Shown piece by piece: positions 25,079-32,518 of a stretch of DNA of 64,000 bases. The DNA comes from an uncultured Pseudomonadota bacterium (GTDB lineage Bacteria; Myxococcota_A; Polyangia; HGW-17). The translations under genes were made by a program, and so were the position numbers. Position 1 is the stretch's first letter, and each line of letters begins with the position of its first letter. The notes below the pieces were generated by a model. It saw only the letters and a program-made list of their open reading frames with translations. It did no database searches and was not told the origin of the DNA. The stretch is from positions 5,223 to 69,222 of the forward strand of contig CALKWH010000278.1 of NCBI GenBank assembly GCA_938004375.1, given 5' to 3'.

Positions 25079-26179
25079 TCACTCCAGCATCAGGATGCCG
25101 GGCAGGTTGTAGCGCTTGACGCACTGCCTGAACTGCCAGCAGTTCGGCCGCTCGAGGCAGTGGTTGGCGTGTACGCGCTGGGACTTGTGCAGGTGGCGGA
25201 TGGCCGCGCCCACCTTCTGGTTCCATTCGCTCTCATGCTCATCGAAGAACCGGGCGGATTTCTGGATCCGGGGCACCAGGAACCGCAGATCGGCGGCGAT
25301 CTGCTTGGGCACGGCCACCGAGAGGTCGCTGAGGACGCCCTTGATGACCTGCGGGTGCATGGAACGGTAGAAGGCCTCGTCGTCACCCTTCCTGCGGGCA
25401 GCCAGCTCCTCGCGGGTCACCAGTTCATGGATCTGGGCCTCCAGCACGCGCATGCTCTCGAAGAGCTCGGACAGGGGCTTCTCGGGGAGCTCTTGTCCGG
25501 TGGCGGCGAGGAAGCGGGCGACCTCGAGCTCGAGTTGGGCCGCCTGCTCACAAAAGACGGTCAACTTGGAGACCACCGGATCCTGTGCGAGGAAGGAGCA
25601 CGTCTCGGGCACGTCCATGCCGCACCCCGCGCGTTTGGCGATGTCCTGGGGGCCGGGTTCGGTCTCGGCGGCCGGGGAGTCCCCGGGGAGCGGCGCGGGC
25701 TTCTCGTCGACGACCTTGTCCCCCATGTCCTCGTTCACCAGGCGCTTGTCCCTGGCCTTCTTGGCCGCGGCCTCGCCCTCGGCGTCGAGGGAGGGGCCTT
25801 CGGGGACGATGAGCTCGGGCGTCCGGTCAGTCTTGGGGTCCTGTTCATCCTCGCCGGGCACGCGGGCCCCGCTGATGAGGGTCGCCACGGCGGTGATGCC
25901 CGCGCCGGGGACGCACTCGGCGTGCTTGCCCACCGGGCACTGGTGCTTCTGCAGGTGCTCCTGAAGCTCGGTGAGGAGCTTCTCGGCCTCGGTGACCTTG
26001 TCCTGGACCCGCTTTTCGAGGTCGGCCAGGGTCTCCTTGGCGCACTGGAGGTTGCGGTCCACCCAGTTTCTCGAGTCGAGCCGCGAGGGATCCTTCTTCT
26101 TGCACCCGGTGAGCGACGGCGTCCACGCGGTCGCAAGGGTCAGCAAAAGAATGATCCACCCCGGGTTCGATCTACGCAT
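25079..26179 (-). CDS. Helical periplasmic lipoprotein, unknown function
   Basis: A 366-residue lipoprotein (lipobox SLTGC, Cys26). A coiled coil follows (about 40-85), then an acidic, low-complexity linker and a largely helical C-terminal half with several cysteines (KRAGCGMDVPETC, NHCLERPNCWQFRQC). No family is recognised. It is the first gene of the signalling run, 24 bases ahead of the PPC-domain gene, and could be its envelope-side input. That is inference from position only. Confidence 0.7.
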   Translation of the reverse strand: MRRSNPGWIILLLTLATAWTPSLTGCKKKDPSRLDSRNWVDRNLQCAKETLADLEKRVQDKVTEAEKLLTELQEHLQKHQCPVGKHAECVPGAGITAVATLISGARVPGEDEQDPKTDRTPELIVPEGPSLDAEGEAAAKKARDKRLVNEDMGDKVVDEKPAPLPGDSPAAETEPGPQDIAKRAGCGMDVPETCSFLAQDPVVSKLTVFCEQAAQLELEVARFLAATGQELPEKPLSELFESMRVLEAQIHELVTREELAARRKGDDEAFYRSMHPQVIKGVLSDLSVAVPKQIAADLRFLVPRIQKSARFFDEHESEWNQKVGAAIRHLHKSQRVHANHCLERPNCWQFRQCVKRYNLPGILMLE

Positions 26180-26203
26180 GGGGGGCTCCTTGAGGCAGGG
26201 GTC

Positions 26204-26497
26204 TCAGAACGTGAAGTGCTGCTGGATGTCCGCCGCCATCTCGGAGTGGGACAGCACGGGGCGGTTCGCCTGGGGCGCGGTCGCGGCGGCGGAAACCTCG
26301 CCGGGATTGGCCGGTTCATATTCGTCCACGTAGGGCAGCGGGGGCTGCTCGTCCATCAGCGAGCCGTTGAGGAAGGAGGAGATGCGGTTCTCCACGAAGG
26401 AGCTCATGCTGATGTTGTTCGATTCGCAATAATCGTGAATCCGGTCGTACAGTTCACCGCGGACAGAGATGGAACGACGAGTCTGCTGTTTGGCCAT
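26204..26497 (-). CDS. Ribbon-helix-helix transcriptional regulator
   Basis: A 97-residue protein. The N-terminal 45 residues are a CopG/MetJ-type RHH fold: strand TRRSISVRGELYDRIHDYCE, turn NNIS, helix MSSFVENRISSFL. The rest is a flexible Pro/Ala tail. It should bind DNA as a dimer of dimers. Starts at 26497 or 26506 (three codons earlier) are both possible. The promoter is flanked by an 11-bp direct repeat, which fits autorepression. It is 24 bases ahead of the lipoprotein gene, so it probably heads that operon. Confidence 0.8.
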   Translation of the reverse strand: MAKQQTRRSISVRGELYDRIHDYCESNNISMSSFVENRISSFLNGSLMDEQPPLPYVDEYEPANPGEVSAAATAPQANRPVLSHSEMAADIQQHFTF

Positions 26498-26550
26498 GGG
26501 GATCATCAACCTTCCATTGAGTTGAATGGATGAGCGGCATCCATCCGAAA

Positions 26551-26589
26551 AACCGGAGGTCTTTATAAACGAACCGAACCGGAGGTCAA
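26551..26589 (-). promoter_or_regulatory. RHH-gene promoter with 11-bp direct-repeat operator
   Basis: On the minus strand TTGACC (26584-26589) and TATAAA (26562-26567) are 16 bases apart. The 11-mer GACCTCCGGTT occurs twice in the same direction, at 26577-26587 (over the -35) and 26551-26561 (just after the -10), 26 bases apart centre to centre. Repeats so placed are typical of RHH repressor sites. Confidence 0.55.
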
Positions 26590-26629
26590 GCTGAAAATCG
26601 TATGTTTGATGGTGGAATAGTTCAGTGGA

Positions 26630-27883
26630 TTACGAACTGGGAGGCATGGGGGGCAGGGCCTGGGCCATCTCGAGTTTTTTCAGGTAGTCCGGCTTGGAGT
26701 AGGGAACCTGGGCGTGCCGCGCGTGATCCTGGTGGGGGAGCTCCTGGGAGGGGGAGACGCGGGGCAGCTCGGAGGTGGAGTAGGCGTTGCGCGGGCCGGA
26801 GTCGGCCTCCCGCTGCCCGTAGGGGGCGGTGGCGGTGTACGGCAGGCTCATCTGGGTCTGCTGCTGCCGGATCGAGGAGCCGTTGTTGACGAGCTCGTGC
26901 TTGGGCGTGGTCTTGGCCGGGGCGACGTTCTGGTCGAAGCCGGTGGCGATGATGGTCACGCGCACCTCGTTCTGGAGGTTGGGATCGACGACCGAGCCCC
27001 AGATGACGTTGGCGTCCTCGTTGGCCACGTCCTCGATGAGCATGGCGGCCTCGGAGATCTCCTGCAGGGAGAGGTTCGGCGAGCAGGTGATGTTGACGAG
27101 CACCCCGGTGGCGCCGTCGATGGACACGTCCTCGAGCAGCGGGGAGGAGATGGCGTTGCGGACGGCCTCGACGGCGGCGTGGTCGCCCTTGCTGACGCCG
27201 ATGCCCATCAGGGCGCGGCCCTTGTTGGCCATGACCGAGCGGACGTCCATGAAGTCGACGTTGATGTAGCCGCTCTCCAGGATGAGGTCGGTGATGCCGC
27301 GGGCGGCGTTGAGCAGGACCTCGTCGGCCCGGGAGAAGGCGTCCATCATGCTGATGTTCGCGGACAGCGACAGCAGCTTGTCGTTGGGGATGACGATCAG
27401 GGCGTCGACCTCGTCCTGCAGGGCGGCGATGCCCTCCTCGGCCTGGCGCATGCGGCGCTTGCCCTCGAACCGGAACGGTTTGGTGACCACGCCGACGGTC
27501 AGCGCGCCGGTCTCCTTGGCGATGCGGGCGATCACGGGGGCCGCGCCCGTGCCGGTGCCGCCGCCCATGCCGGCGGCGATGAAGATCATGTCGGCGCCGG
27601 ACACCGAGCCGCGGATGAGCTCGGCGCTCTCCTCGGCGGCCTTGCGGCCGACCTCGGGGTTGGCGCCGGCCCCGAGACCGGAGGTGATCTTGTCGCCGAG
27701 CTGGATCTTGGTGCCGGCGAGGCTCTTCTCGAGCGCCTGGCGGTCCGTGTTGGCGGCATAGAACTGCACGCTGTCGAGGTGGTTCGAGAGCATGTTGTTC
27801 ACGGCGTTGCCGCCGGCTCCGCCGACGCCGATGATCTTGATGCGGGCTTCTCCGGTCACGTTGTCATCCAGGGTGTAAGGCAT
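26630..27883 (-). CDS. ftsZ: Cell-division GTPase FtsZ
   Basis: A 417-residue tubulin homologue that polymerises into the division ring. The GTP-binding signature GGGTGTGA, the N-terminal GVGGAGGNAVN, the T7 synergy loop (NVDFMDVRSVM) and the disordered linker (about 320-395) are all present. The C-terminal FtsA/ZipA-binding peptide is KPDYLKKL, followed by an unusual extra ten residues (EMAQALPPMP...). The start at 27883 has GGAGGA seven bases ahead. A promoter overlaps the end of ftsA. Confidence 0.97.
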   Translation of the reverse strand: MPYTLDDNVTGEARIKIIGVGGAGGNAVNNMLSNHLDSVQFYAANTDRQALEKSLAGTKIQLGDKITSGLGAGANPEVGRKAAEESAELIRGSVSGADMIFIAAGMGGGTGTGAAPVIARIAKETGALTVGVVTKPFRFEGKRRMRQAEEGIAALQDEVDALIVIPNDKLLSLSANISMMDAFSRADEVLLNAARGITDLILESGYINVDFMDVRSVMANKGRALMGIGVSKGDHAAVEAVRNAISSPLLEDVSIDGATGVLVNITCSPNLSLQEISEAAMLIEDVANEDANVIWGSVVDPNLQNEVRVTIIATGFDQNVAPAKTTPKHELVNNGSSIRQQQTQMSLPYTATAPYGQREADSGPRNAYSTSELPRVSPSQELPHQDHARHAQVPYSKPDYLKKLEMAQALPPMPPSS

Positions 27884-27971
27884 CGAAATTCCTCCGTATT
27901 TATGGGACAGATCCACTCGAGGTGGTCCAGTTCATCAGTCTTCGCACGACAGCTCGACGGACTTCTCAGGC

Positions 27972-28000
27972 ATCGTAAGAGCTGTGCGCGACTCAGTCAA
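27972..28000 (-). promoter_or_regulatory. Sigma70-type promoter for ftsZ inside the ftsA end
   Basis: On the minus strand TTGACT (27995-28000) overlaps the ftsA stop codon, and TACGAT (27972-27977) follows after 17 bases. The leader to the ftsZ ATG would be about 80 bases. It would allow more FtsZ than FtsA, as the cell needs. Confidence 0.5.
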
Positions 28001-29270
28001 AAAAACCGCCGAAAAAATCTGCCAACTTCTTGAAAACATTACTGTTTTTCTTCTCGACCTGGCAGGGTTCCAGCCGCCCCGGATGGCCGTCTCCGTGGGA
28101 GGCGGCGTACATGACCACCCCCACCGAGGAGGAGAAGACCGGGTTCCGGGCCAGGTCGAACATCCCCACCGGGAGGTTGGCCTGGCCGACCTCGACGGGC
28201 AGCTCGATGAGCTCCTGGATGAAGGAGCGCAGGGCGCCGAGTTGGGCGGTGCCGCCGGTGATCACGATGGAGTGGGGGGCGGTCAGATGGATGCCCGCGT
28301 AGTGCAGCCGGTTGAGCGCGATGTGCAGGATCTCCGAGATCCGGGCCTCGAGGAGGTGGGCCACCTGGCCATAGGTGACCGGCGCGCAGCCGCACAGCAG
28401 GCGGGAGTCCACGAGCTTGTCCGGATGCTCGACGTAGGCCGGGGAGGCGGTGCCGCATTTGACCTTGATGACCTCGGCCTCCTCGCGCAGGCAGCGCAGA
28501 CCGCCGGCGATCGCCTCGGTGAACGACTGGCCGCCCATGGGGACGACGTCGCAGTAGCGGAGGCGGTCGCCCTCCATCATGACCACGTCGGTGGTGCCCG
28601 CGCCGATGTCCAGCATCAGGACGCCGAGCTGGCGCTGGCGGGGATGGGTCACGGCCTGGAGCGTGCCCAGCGGGCTGAAGAAGATGTCGCGCACGACGAG
28701 CCCGGCGGCCCGGCACACGCGCTCGACGTTCTGGATCGAGACGCGGGGCACGGTCAGCACCGTGGTCTCGACGTCCACGCGCACCCCGGAGCGCCCCACC
28801 GGGTCGGCCACCGGATGCCCGTTGACTAGGTACTGCTCGGGAATGACATGGAGGATCGCCTCGTTCTCCCTGAGCGGCATGGCCGTCTCGGCGGCCTCGA
28901 GCACGTCGGCGATGTCCTCGGCGGTCACCGAGTCGCCGGCGACGGCCACCATTGCGGTGTTCCGATGCATGGCGATCTCGGGATCGGTGATGCCGACGAA
29001 GACCTCGGTGACCGAGAACCCGATGATGTCGACGGCCTCGCCCAGGAGCTTGCGGATCGTCGCCGTGACCGCCTCGAGGTTGGTGATGCGGCCCGAGGTG
29101 ATGCCGTGGCACTGGTGATGAACCACCCCGAGGAGCGCGTCGAACCTGCCGTCCAGCGTCTGGCCGATCGAGAGCGAAATCTTGTTCGATCCGATGTCCA
29201 GCGCGGCGATGTAGTCGATGTTCTCTTCCGGATTGGTCAGGTAGCTCTCATTGGCCTTCATCGCACGCAT
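27993..29270 (-). CDS. ftsA: Cell-division actin homologue FtsA
   Basis: A 425-residue actin-like protein that tethers FtsZ filaments to the membrane. Phosphate loop 1 ALDIGSNKISLSIG, loop 2 LMLDIGAGTTDVVM and the adenosine loop ITGGTAQLGAL are seen, and the C-terminal amphipathic membrane helix is VFKKLADFFGGFF. The ATG at 29270 is preferred because AAGGAG stands eight bases ahead; a second ATG lies three codons in. ftsQ, the usual upstream neighbour, is not here: a lipoprotein gene lies upstream instead. A small inverted repeat TTGCGT-TGAAAC-ACGCAA stands just before the ribosome site. Confidence 0.95.
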   Translation of the reverse strand: MRAMKANESYLTNPEENIDYIAALDIGSNKISLSIGQTLDGRFDALLGVVHHQCHGITSGRITNLEAVTATIRKLLGEAVDIIGFSVTEVFVGITDPEIAMHRNTAMVAVAGDSVTAEDIADVLEAAETAMPLRENEAILHVIPEQYLVNGHPVADPVGRSGVRVDVETTVLTVPRVSIQNVERVCRAAGLVVRDIFFSPLGTLQAVTHPRQRQLGVLMLDIGAGTTDVVMMEGDRLRYCDVVPMGGQSFTEAIAGGLRCLREEAEVIKVKCGTASPAYVEHPDKLVDSRLLCGCAPVTYGQVAHLLEARISEILHIALNRLHYAGIHLTAPHSIVITGGTAQLGALRSFIQELIELPVEVGQANLPVGMFDLARNPVFSSSVGVVMYAASHGDGHPGRLEPCQVEKKNSNVFKKLADFFGGFFD

Positions 29271-29370
29271 AGGCAAAGCTCCTTTTTGCGTGTTTCAACG
29301 CAAGAAAGGTTTACATGAACCCGGATATGGTTGCGAATTTTACCCCAGTAGGTGTTTTAACGCATTGTTA

Positions 29371-30102
29371 TCATTGAATATTTTTCGGAGCTGGAGAGGT
29401 CGTTCCGGTCTGCGGCAGGATGACGGTGCCCACCCGCGCGGCTCCCACGAAGATGTCGAGGTAGGAGCGCCCCGTCTCCTCACTGTGCAGGGGTTGCAGC
29501 CGGCCGAGATCCACGATGATCCGTCCGTCGGACGGCAACACGCCCAGCGACACGTGTCCGATCCGGGTGAGCACCTCGACCCGGGAGCCCTCCGGTGGCG
29601 GCACCTTGCCGCAGGCGAAGTCCGTGCTCTTGACCTCGCGGCGCACGTCCCCGGCCTCCTCCACGGTGGTCCGCTCCTCGAGCCGCTTCCACAGCCCGTA
29701 TCCGCCCAGGGCCAGGCCAGGCCCCAGAAAGACGCCGGTGCCCACCGAGAGGTGGATGGCGCGGGCGGTCCCGGTGGAGTCGCCAAACCCCATGTAGTAA
29801 GACGGGATAGAGAGAGCGGCGACCAGGCTCCCCAGGAGCATGTAATAGGCCGCGCCTGGGCGTGTCTGGGTGCGGACTAGGCTCATCTTTTCGACGTCGA
29901 ACTGGACGTGGCGGCAGAACAGGATCTCCTCGAACCGGAGGTGGAGGCGGTTTCCGTCGACCTGGTGGTGCACGCGCAGCTCCCGGCGGATGTTGCGCTG
30001 GACCTCGACCTCGTAGTGGAGGTGCCGGTGGCGGGTGGTGACGTAGGAGCGACCGTCGATGCAGGAACCGAGCAGCAGCAGCGAGAGGAAGATCGGCTTC
30101 AT
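29371..30102 (-). CDS. Putative membrane-associated lipoprotein
   Basis: A 243-residue protein with a lipoprotein signal (LLLLGSC, Cys14). Two hydrophobic helices (about residues 85-105 and 115-140) lie in the middle, flanked by polar domains rich in His/Arg at the N-side. No family is recognised. The start at 30102 is chosen because the signal peptide begins there. It follows the pyrimidine phosphorylase gene after 70 bases in the same direction. Confidence 0.65.
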   Translation of the reverse strand: MKPIFLSLLLLGSCIDGRSYVTTRHRHLHYEVEVQRNIRRELRVHHQVDGNRLHLRFEEILFCRHVQFDVEKMSLVRTQTRPGAAYYMLLGSLVAALSIPSYYMGFGDSTGTARAIHLSVGTGVFLGPGLALGGYGLWKRLEERTTVEEAGDVRREVKSTDFACGKVPPPEGSRVEVLTRIGHVSLGVLPSDGRIIVDLGRLQPLHSEETGRSYLDIFVGAARVGTVILPQTGTTSPAPKNIQ

Positions 30103-30172
30103 GCCGGACAGGGACAGCGAGGGGCGCCGCCGGTTGCACGAAGTGGATGCGGGGCTCGACATGAAGGCCGGT

Positions 30173-31480
30173 TCATCCCTCGATGGTCTTGATGACCAGA
30201 GGTCCCGGGGTCGCGGGCGTGTCGCCGATGACGTAGGCGCCGGCGATGCGCGCGAGCGCGTCGTCCAGGCCGCGGTCGTCGTTGTAGTGCACCTCCACGA
30301 GGACGTCCCCCGCCGAGACCGTGTCTCCGATCTTCCGGCGCACGAAGAGGCTCACCCCGGGGTCCACGGGGTCGGTGACCTGCCGGCGGCCGGCGCCCAG
30401 GACCACGCCCGCCATGCCGATGGCGGTGGAGTTCAAGCTCTGCACCACGCCGGACCGATCGGCACGCACCGCTGTGGCGTGGGCGGCCTTCGCGAACAGG
30501 TCCGTACGCTCGACGGCCTCGGGGTTCCCGCCCTGGGCGGCGATCATCTCCTGGAACTTGCGGATGGCCGAGCCGTCGGCCAGCGCCCGCAGGCAGCGCT
30601 CGCGGGCCGAGGCGGGCTCCGGGGCCGCCCCGCCCAGGACGAGCATGTGGGAGGCCATCAGCAGCGTCAGTTCGCGGATGTCGGAGGGGCCGCCGCCGCG
30701 CAGCACGTCGATGCTCTCGATCACCTCGCAGGCGTTCCCCACCGCCTCGCCCAGGGGATCGTCCATCCGGGTCAGGAACGCGGTCACGCGCTTGCCCGCC
30801 CGGGCGCCGATCCCGACGAGGGTGCGGGCGAGCTCCTCGGCCTTCTGCTCGGTGGGCATGAAGGCGCCGGTGCCCACCTTGACGTCGAGGACCAGGGCGT
30901 CGATACCCTCGGCGAGCTTCTTGCTCATGATGCTCGAAGCGATCAACGGAATCGAGGGGACGCAGCCGGTGGCATCCCGCAGCGAGTAGATCTTCCGGTC
31001 CGCCGGCGCGAGCTCCTCGGTCTGGCCGATCATGCACACCCCCACCTCCTCGACGATGCGGGCGTAGGCATCCAGGGGGAGGCGCACGGAGAAGCCCGGG
31101 ATGGACTCGAGCTTGTCCAGGGTGCCGCCGGTGTGTCCGAGGCCGCGGCCCGAGACCATGGGGACGCGCACCCCGCAGGCGGCGACCAGGGGGGCCAGCG
31201 GGATGCTGATCTTGTCCCCCACGCCGCCGGTGCTGTGCTTGTCGACCTTGATTCCGGGGATGTGGGACAGATCCACCACCGTGCCGCTGTGCAGCATGGC
31301 GTTGGCGAACCAGCTCAACTCCTCGCCGTCGAGGCCGCGGATGAAGATGGCCATGATCAGCGCGGCCGCCTGGTAGTCGGGCAGGGCGCCGGAAGTGTAG
31401 GCGCCGATGAAGAAGTCGATCTCGGCCTGCGTAAGTCGCAGACCGTCACGTTTTTTAGAGATGATATCTTGAATCAGCAT
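30173..31480 (-). CDS. Thymidine/pyrimidine-nucleoside phosphorylase
   Basis: A 435-residue cytoplasmic enzyme that cleaves thymidine, deoxyuridine or uridine with phosphate to base and sugar-1-phosphate. It has the three-domain order of the family, the phosphate-binding KHSTGGVGDK (about 80-89), the signature SGRGLGHTGGTLDKLESIPG and the Lys/Ser segment SIMSKKLAEG. The length fits both DeoA and Pdp, and substrate choice cannot be read by eye. The ATG at 31480 has a GGAGGAG site; the frame is open far upstream but without coding sense. Confidence 0.92.
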   Translation of the reverse strand: MLIQDIISKKRDGLRLTQAEIDFFIGAYTSGALPDYQAAALIMAIFIRGLDGEELSWFANAMLHSGTVVDLSHIPGIKVDKHSTGGVGDKISIPLAPLVAACGVRVPMVSGRGLGHTGGTLDKLESIPGFSVRLPLDAYARIVEEVGVCMIGQTEELAPADRKIYSLRDATGCVPSIPLIASSIMSKKLAEGIDALVLDVKVGTGAFMPTEQKAEELARTLVGIGARAGKRVTAFLTRMDDPLGEAVGNACEVIESIDVLRGGGPSDIRELTLLMASHMLVLGGAAPEPASARERCLRALADGSAIRKFQEMIAAQGGNPEAVERTDLFAKAAHATAVRADRSGVVQSLNSTAIGMAGVVLGAGRRQVTDPVDPGVSLFVRRKIGDTVSAGDVLVEVHYNDDRGLDDALARIAGAYVIGDTPATPGPLVIKTIEG

Positions 31481-31585
31481 GAGCGGCGCTCCTCCTCGCG
31501 CCTCTTGTAACGGAAAAGGCGGACCATGGAAAGCTGTTTGTCGGATCTGACGGGTCGGTCGGGTCCGGCCCTCCCAGAAAATGGT

Positions 31586-31614
31586 TTGACGATTCGCCCA
31601 TTGAATTGTATATA
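31586..31614 (+). promoter_or_regulatory. Sigma70-type promoter of the TPR/ExbBD cluster
   Basis: TTGACG (31586-31591), 17 bases, TATATA (31609-31614), with the expected start of transcription about 50 bases ahead of the first ATG. It points away from the phosphorylase gene. Confidence 0.6.
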
Positions 31615-31670
31615 TTCGCTGCATCACGTCCGGTTGCCCCGGTCGATGAATCAGAGAGTCGAGAGGTATC

Positions 31671-32474
31671 ATGAAAAAGTTGCGCGTCCTTCCCGTGTTT
31701 TTATTTTTGATTTTTGCTGCTTCCAACACGCTGGCCCAGACCGCCCCGACCACGCCGGAGCCGCCGAAGGATCCTGCGACCACGACCCCCGCGCCGACCC
31801 CGGCCGCGCCCACGGTCGATCCCAAGGCGCCGGCCGTGCCCGTCACGGTGGGCACCGAAGGGGACCGCGACACGAACCCCTCGCCCGAGAAGGTGCAGGC
31901 CACCGAGGTAGCGAGCAACGAGCTCAAGTTGCGCCAGTTGGCCGAGTTGGTCGAGGATCTGAAGAACAAGGTCACGGCCACCAAGTTCCGCCTCCAGCTG
32001 CTCAAGGAGGCCATGACGGCCGAGAAGGAGACCCTCGGCGGCGCCCGGATAGTCCTCAAGCACGTCAACAAGATGGGCGGCGCCTTCAAGATGGTCCGGC
32101 TGCGCTACCTGATGGACGGCAAGCTCGTCGCGTCCTACAGCGACGCCGGTGAGAAGGACCGCGAGGTCCTGGCCAAGAAGGAGATCTCCATCCCCGTCGG
32201 CCACGTCTCCCCCGGCAACATCCGTTTCCGGGTCTTTGTCACCTATCAGGGCAACGGTTACGGCGTCTTCAAGTACGTCAAGGAATGGAAGTGGGAGGTC
32301 CACAACACCTACTCGTTCAACGCCGAGCCCGGCAAGGACTACACCCTCGAGGTCCAGGGCGTGGAGAAGGGCGGCTGGACGACTCCCCTCGACCAGCGGC
32401 CGCACATTCAGTTCCAGCTCCAGTCCAAGGCCCTGGTCACCAAGGAAGAGGCCAAGCCGGCCAAGACCAAGTGA
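31671..32474 (+). CDS. Secreted coiled-coil/beta-domain protein of the TPR cluster
   Basis: A 267-residue exported protein. Signal peptide (1-22, ending NTLAQ), a Pro/Thr/Ala-rich linker (about 23-60), a short coiled coil (about 80-120: NELKLRQLAELVEDLKNKVT...) and a beta-sandwich-like C-terminal domain (about 125-255: MVRLRYLMDGKLVASY...FRVFVTYQGNGYG). It has no enzyme motif. First gene of the run that ends in ExbB/ExbD, so a periplasmic structural part of that machine is likely. Confidence 0.75.
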   Translation: MKKLRVLPVFLFLIFAASNTLAQTAPTTPEPPKDPATTTPAPTPAAPTVDPKAPAVPVTVGTEGDRDTNPSPEKVQATEVASNELKLRQLAELVEDLKNKVTATKFRLQLLKEAMTAEKETLGGARIVLKHVNKMGGAFKMVRLRYLMDGKLVASYSDAGEKDREVLAKKEISIPVGHVSPGNIRFRVFVTYQGNGYGVFKYVKEWKWEVHNTYSFNAEPGKDYTLEVQGVEKGGWTTPLDQRPHIQFQLQSKALVTKEEAKPAKTK

Positions 32475-32518
32475 CGACCCCGACGGGCGCGCGCGCCCCG
32501 AGGCGAAGGATTCCGACC

